DNA of 64,000 bases, taken from positions 9,424,381-9,488,380 of the forward strand of contig JABAKD010000011.1 of NCBI GenBank assembly GCA_012845835.1. Reading direction: 5' to 3'. Under the pieces are notes generated by a model. It did not search any database and had not been told where the DNA came from. It was given only the letters and a program-made list of their open reading frames with translations. The DNA is from Undaria pinnatifida. Taxonomy: Eukaryota; Sar; Phaeophyceae; Laminariales; Alariaceae. Position 1 is the stretch's first letter, and every line of letters starts with the position of its first letter. Positions 63,343 to 64,000 of the stretch are shown piece by piece. The translations under genes were made by a program, and so were the position numbers.

Positions 63343-64000
63343 GACAGGGAATCAGTCATGTGATATGAAGTGCCTGTGTCAGCATACCAATCCTCGACAT
63401 ATCTAGCCTTGTTGACAGCTTTCAGGATCATATCATTACTGACGGCGCTCATAATCAGATCATCACGGGACGTCATCAGACACTTCAGACCAGAGACATC
63501 ATACCACATCCTACTCAAATCATCACACGCCTTCAAGACCACTTCCTTACGACATGCTGCAAGCAACACCTTTTGGCAGTCATCACTCATGCGGTAACTA
63601 CCATTTCTGCACACCAGATCCGAATCAGGAATAGCACACTGCTCACCGCTCTCATTCTCGTCGGCCTCGGGCTTTCCAGTCTGGAAAGGATGAGGGATGA
63701 TGCGAGCCTTGCAGTCGAGCTTCATGTGACCCACCTCCCCACACTTGTAACACCTCCCCTGAAAAGACTTCTTCGAGGAATCAGACTCAGAGTTAGACTT
63801 CTGCTTGTTGTACTTCTTGAAGTTACTCTTCTTCTTCGCAGGCCTAGACACCAGAGCAACACTATTCTGCTTCTTAGAACCACCCTGTGCTTGCAAGTCT
63901 AGGTACCGCTCACGCACTTTGGTCTCGATGAAAGAGGGGTCATTCGAACAGAACACCACAAGAGTCTCACGTAAAGACTTGTACTCGGGGGACAGTCCTT
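63306..64000 (-). pseudogene. copia gag zinc knuckle and protease (partial)
   Basis: Open from the right edge (GLSPEYKSLRETLVVF, typical gag). Zinc knuckle CYKCGEVGHMKLDC (CX2CX4HX4C) and protease active site DWYADTGTSYHMT. A stop follows at 63306 because of the one-base shift before integrase. Confidence 0.9.

Larger units (their letters stand above)
59522..64000 (-). mobile_element. Ty1/copia retrotransposon, degenerate, 5' part outside window
   Basis: Read on the minus strand: gag with zinc knuckle, protease, integrase, reverse transcriptase, RNase H, polypurine tract, 3' LTR. Integrase before reverse transcriptase is the copia order. The 5' LTR, primer-binding site and start of gag lie beyond 64000. 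The pol region changes frame three times and has two in-frame stops, so this copy cannot be autonomous. Confidence 0.9.

Noticed and set aside
1-64000. Integrated phaeovirus or other viral genes, CRISPR arrays, bacterial-type operons
   Set aside because: None of the frames showed viral core-gene motifs, and repeat spacing fits no CRISPR array; everything coding is eukaryotic in structure or retrotransposon.

Overview
The window looks like nuclear DNA of a multicellular stramenopile, most likely a brown alga of the Ectocarpus type. This is an inference from architecture, not a database match. Coding segments are short, GC-rich and alanine/glycine/glutamine-rich. They are separated by introns of 0.6-5 kb with GT-AG ends (donors GTGCGT, GTGAGN, GTAAGN) and long C/T tracts before the acceptors. 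Repeats and transposon debris make up much of the rest. No bacterial operon structure, CRISPR array, rRNA gene, convincing intact tRNA gene or viral gene was seen.

Layout. (1) About 1-19141, + strand: one long split gene (gene A). Eleven exons can be linked because acceptor phase matches donor phase at every junction. It enters from the left edge, ends at a TAG at 19139-19141, and encodes a charged, coiled-coil/IQ-like protein. Its introns carry TRIM retroelements, MITEs and GGGTC arrays. (2) 19.2-22.4 kb: nested MITEs, then a tandem tRNA-like palindromic array. (3) 22.5-31.1 kb: small exon-like pieces on both strands and two broken halves of one transposase-like family in opposite orientations, with two large palindromes. 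(4) 31.1-33.0 kb: C-rich tandem array with a MITE in it. (5) 33.7-35.05 kb, +: a two-exon unknown gene (gene E) with a Cys cluster and a chromo/tudor-like tail. (6) 35.1-40.2 kb: tandem duplications, a 529-bp-period array, a TIR element and a near-perfect 208-bp foldback. (7) 40.56-41.51 kb, -: one large low-complexity exon (gene F). (8) 42.4-43.95 kb: a TA-flanked mariner-type element with a TRIM inside, then an inverted pair of a conserved-peptide repeat. (9) 44.86-54.77 kb, +: gene G, a split coiled-coil protein with Gln/Pro-rich and basic C-terminal parts and one in-frame TAG. (10) 55.4-56.7 kb: a second TA-flanked TIR element. (11) 58.3 kb: a clean MITE with a 5-bp target duplication. (12) 59.5 kb to the right edge, -: a degenerate Ty1/copia retrotransposon with its 3' LTR, running out of the window at gag.

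How it fits together. Three probable host genes (A, E, G) are recognised only by splice-phase consistency and protein-like composition; no function could be assigned. The most distinctive material is the mobile DNA: miniature LTR elements with a tRNA-like arm, a dispersed repeat whose protein reading frame (core MSFDEIFDLTAG) survives better than its surroundings, a tRNA-like array built on the palindrome GCTGGTTTCGAAACCAGC, and several TIR families nested in each other. All exon coordinates are hand-derived and would need transcript evidence.
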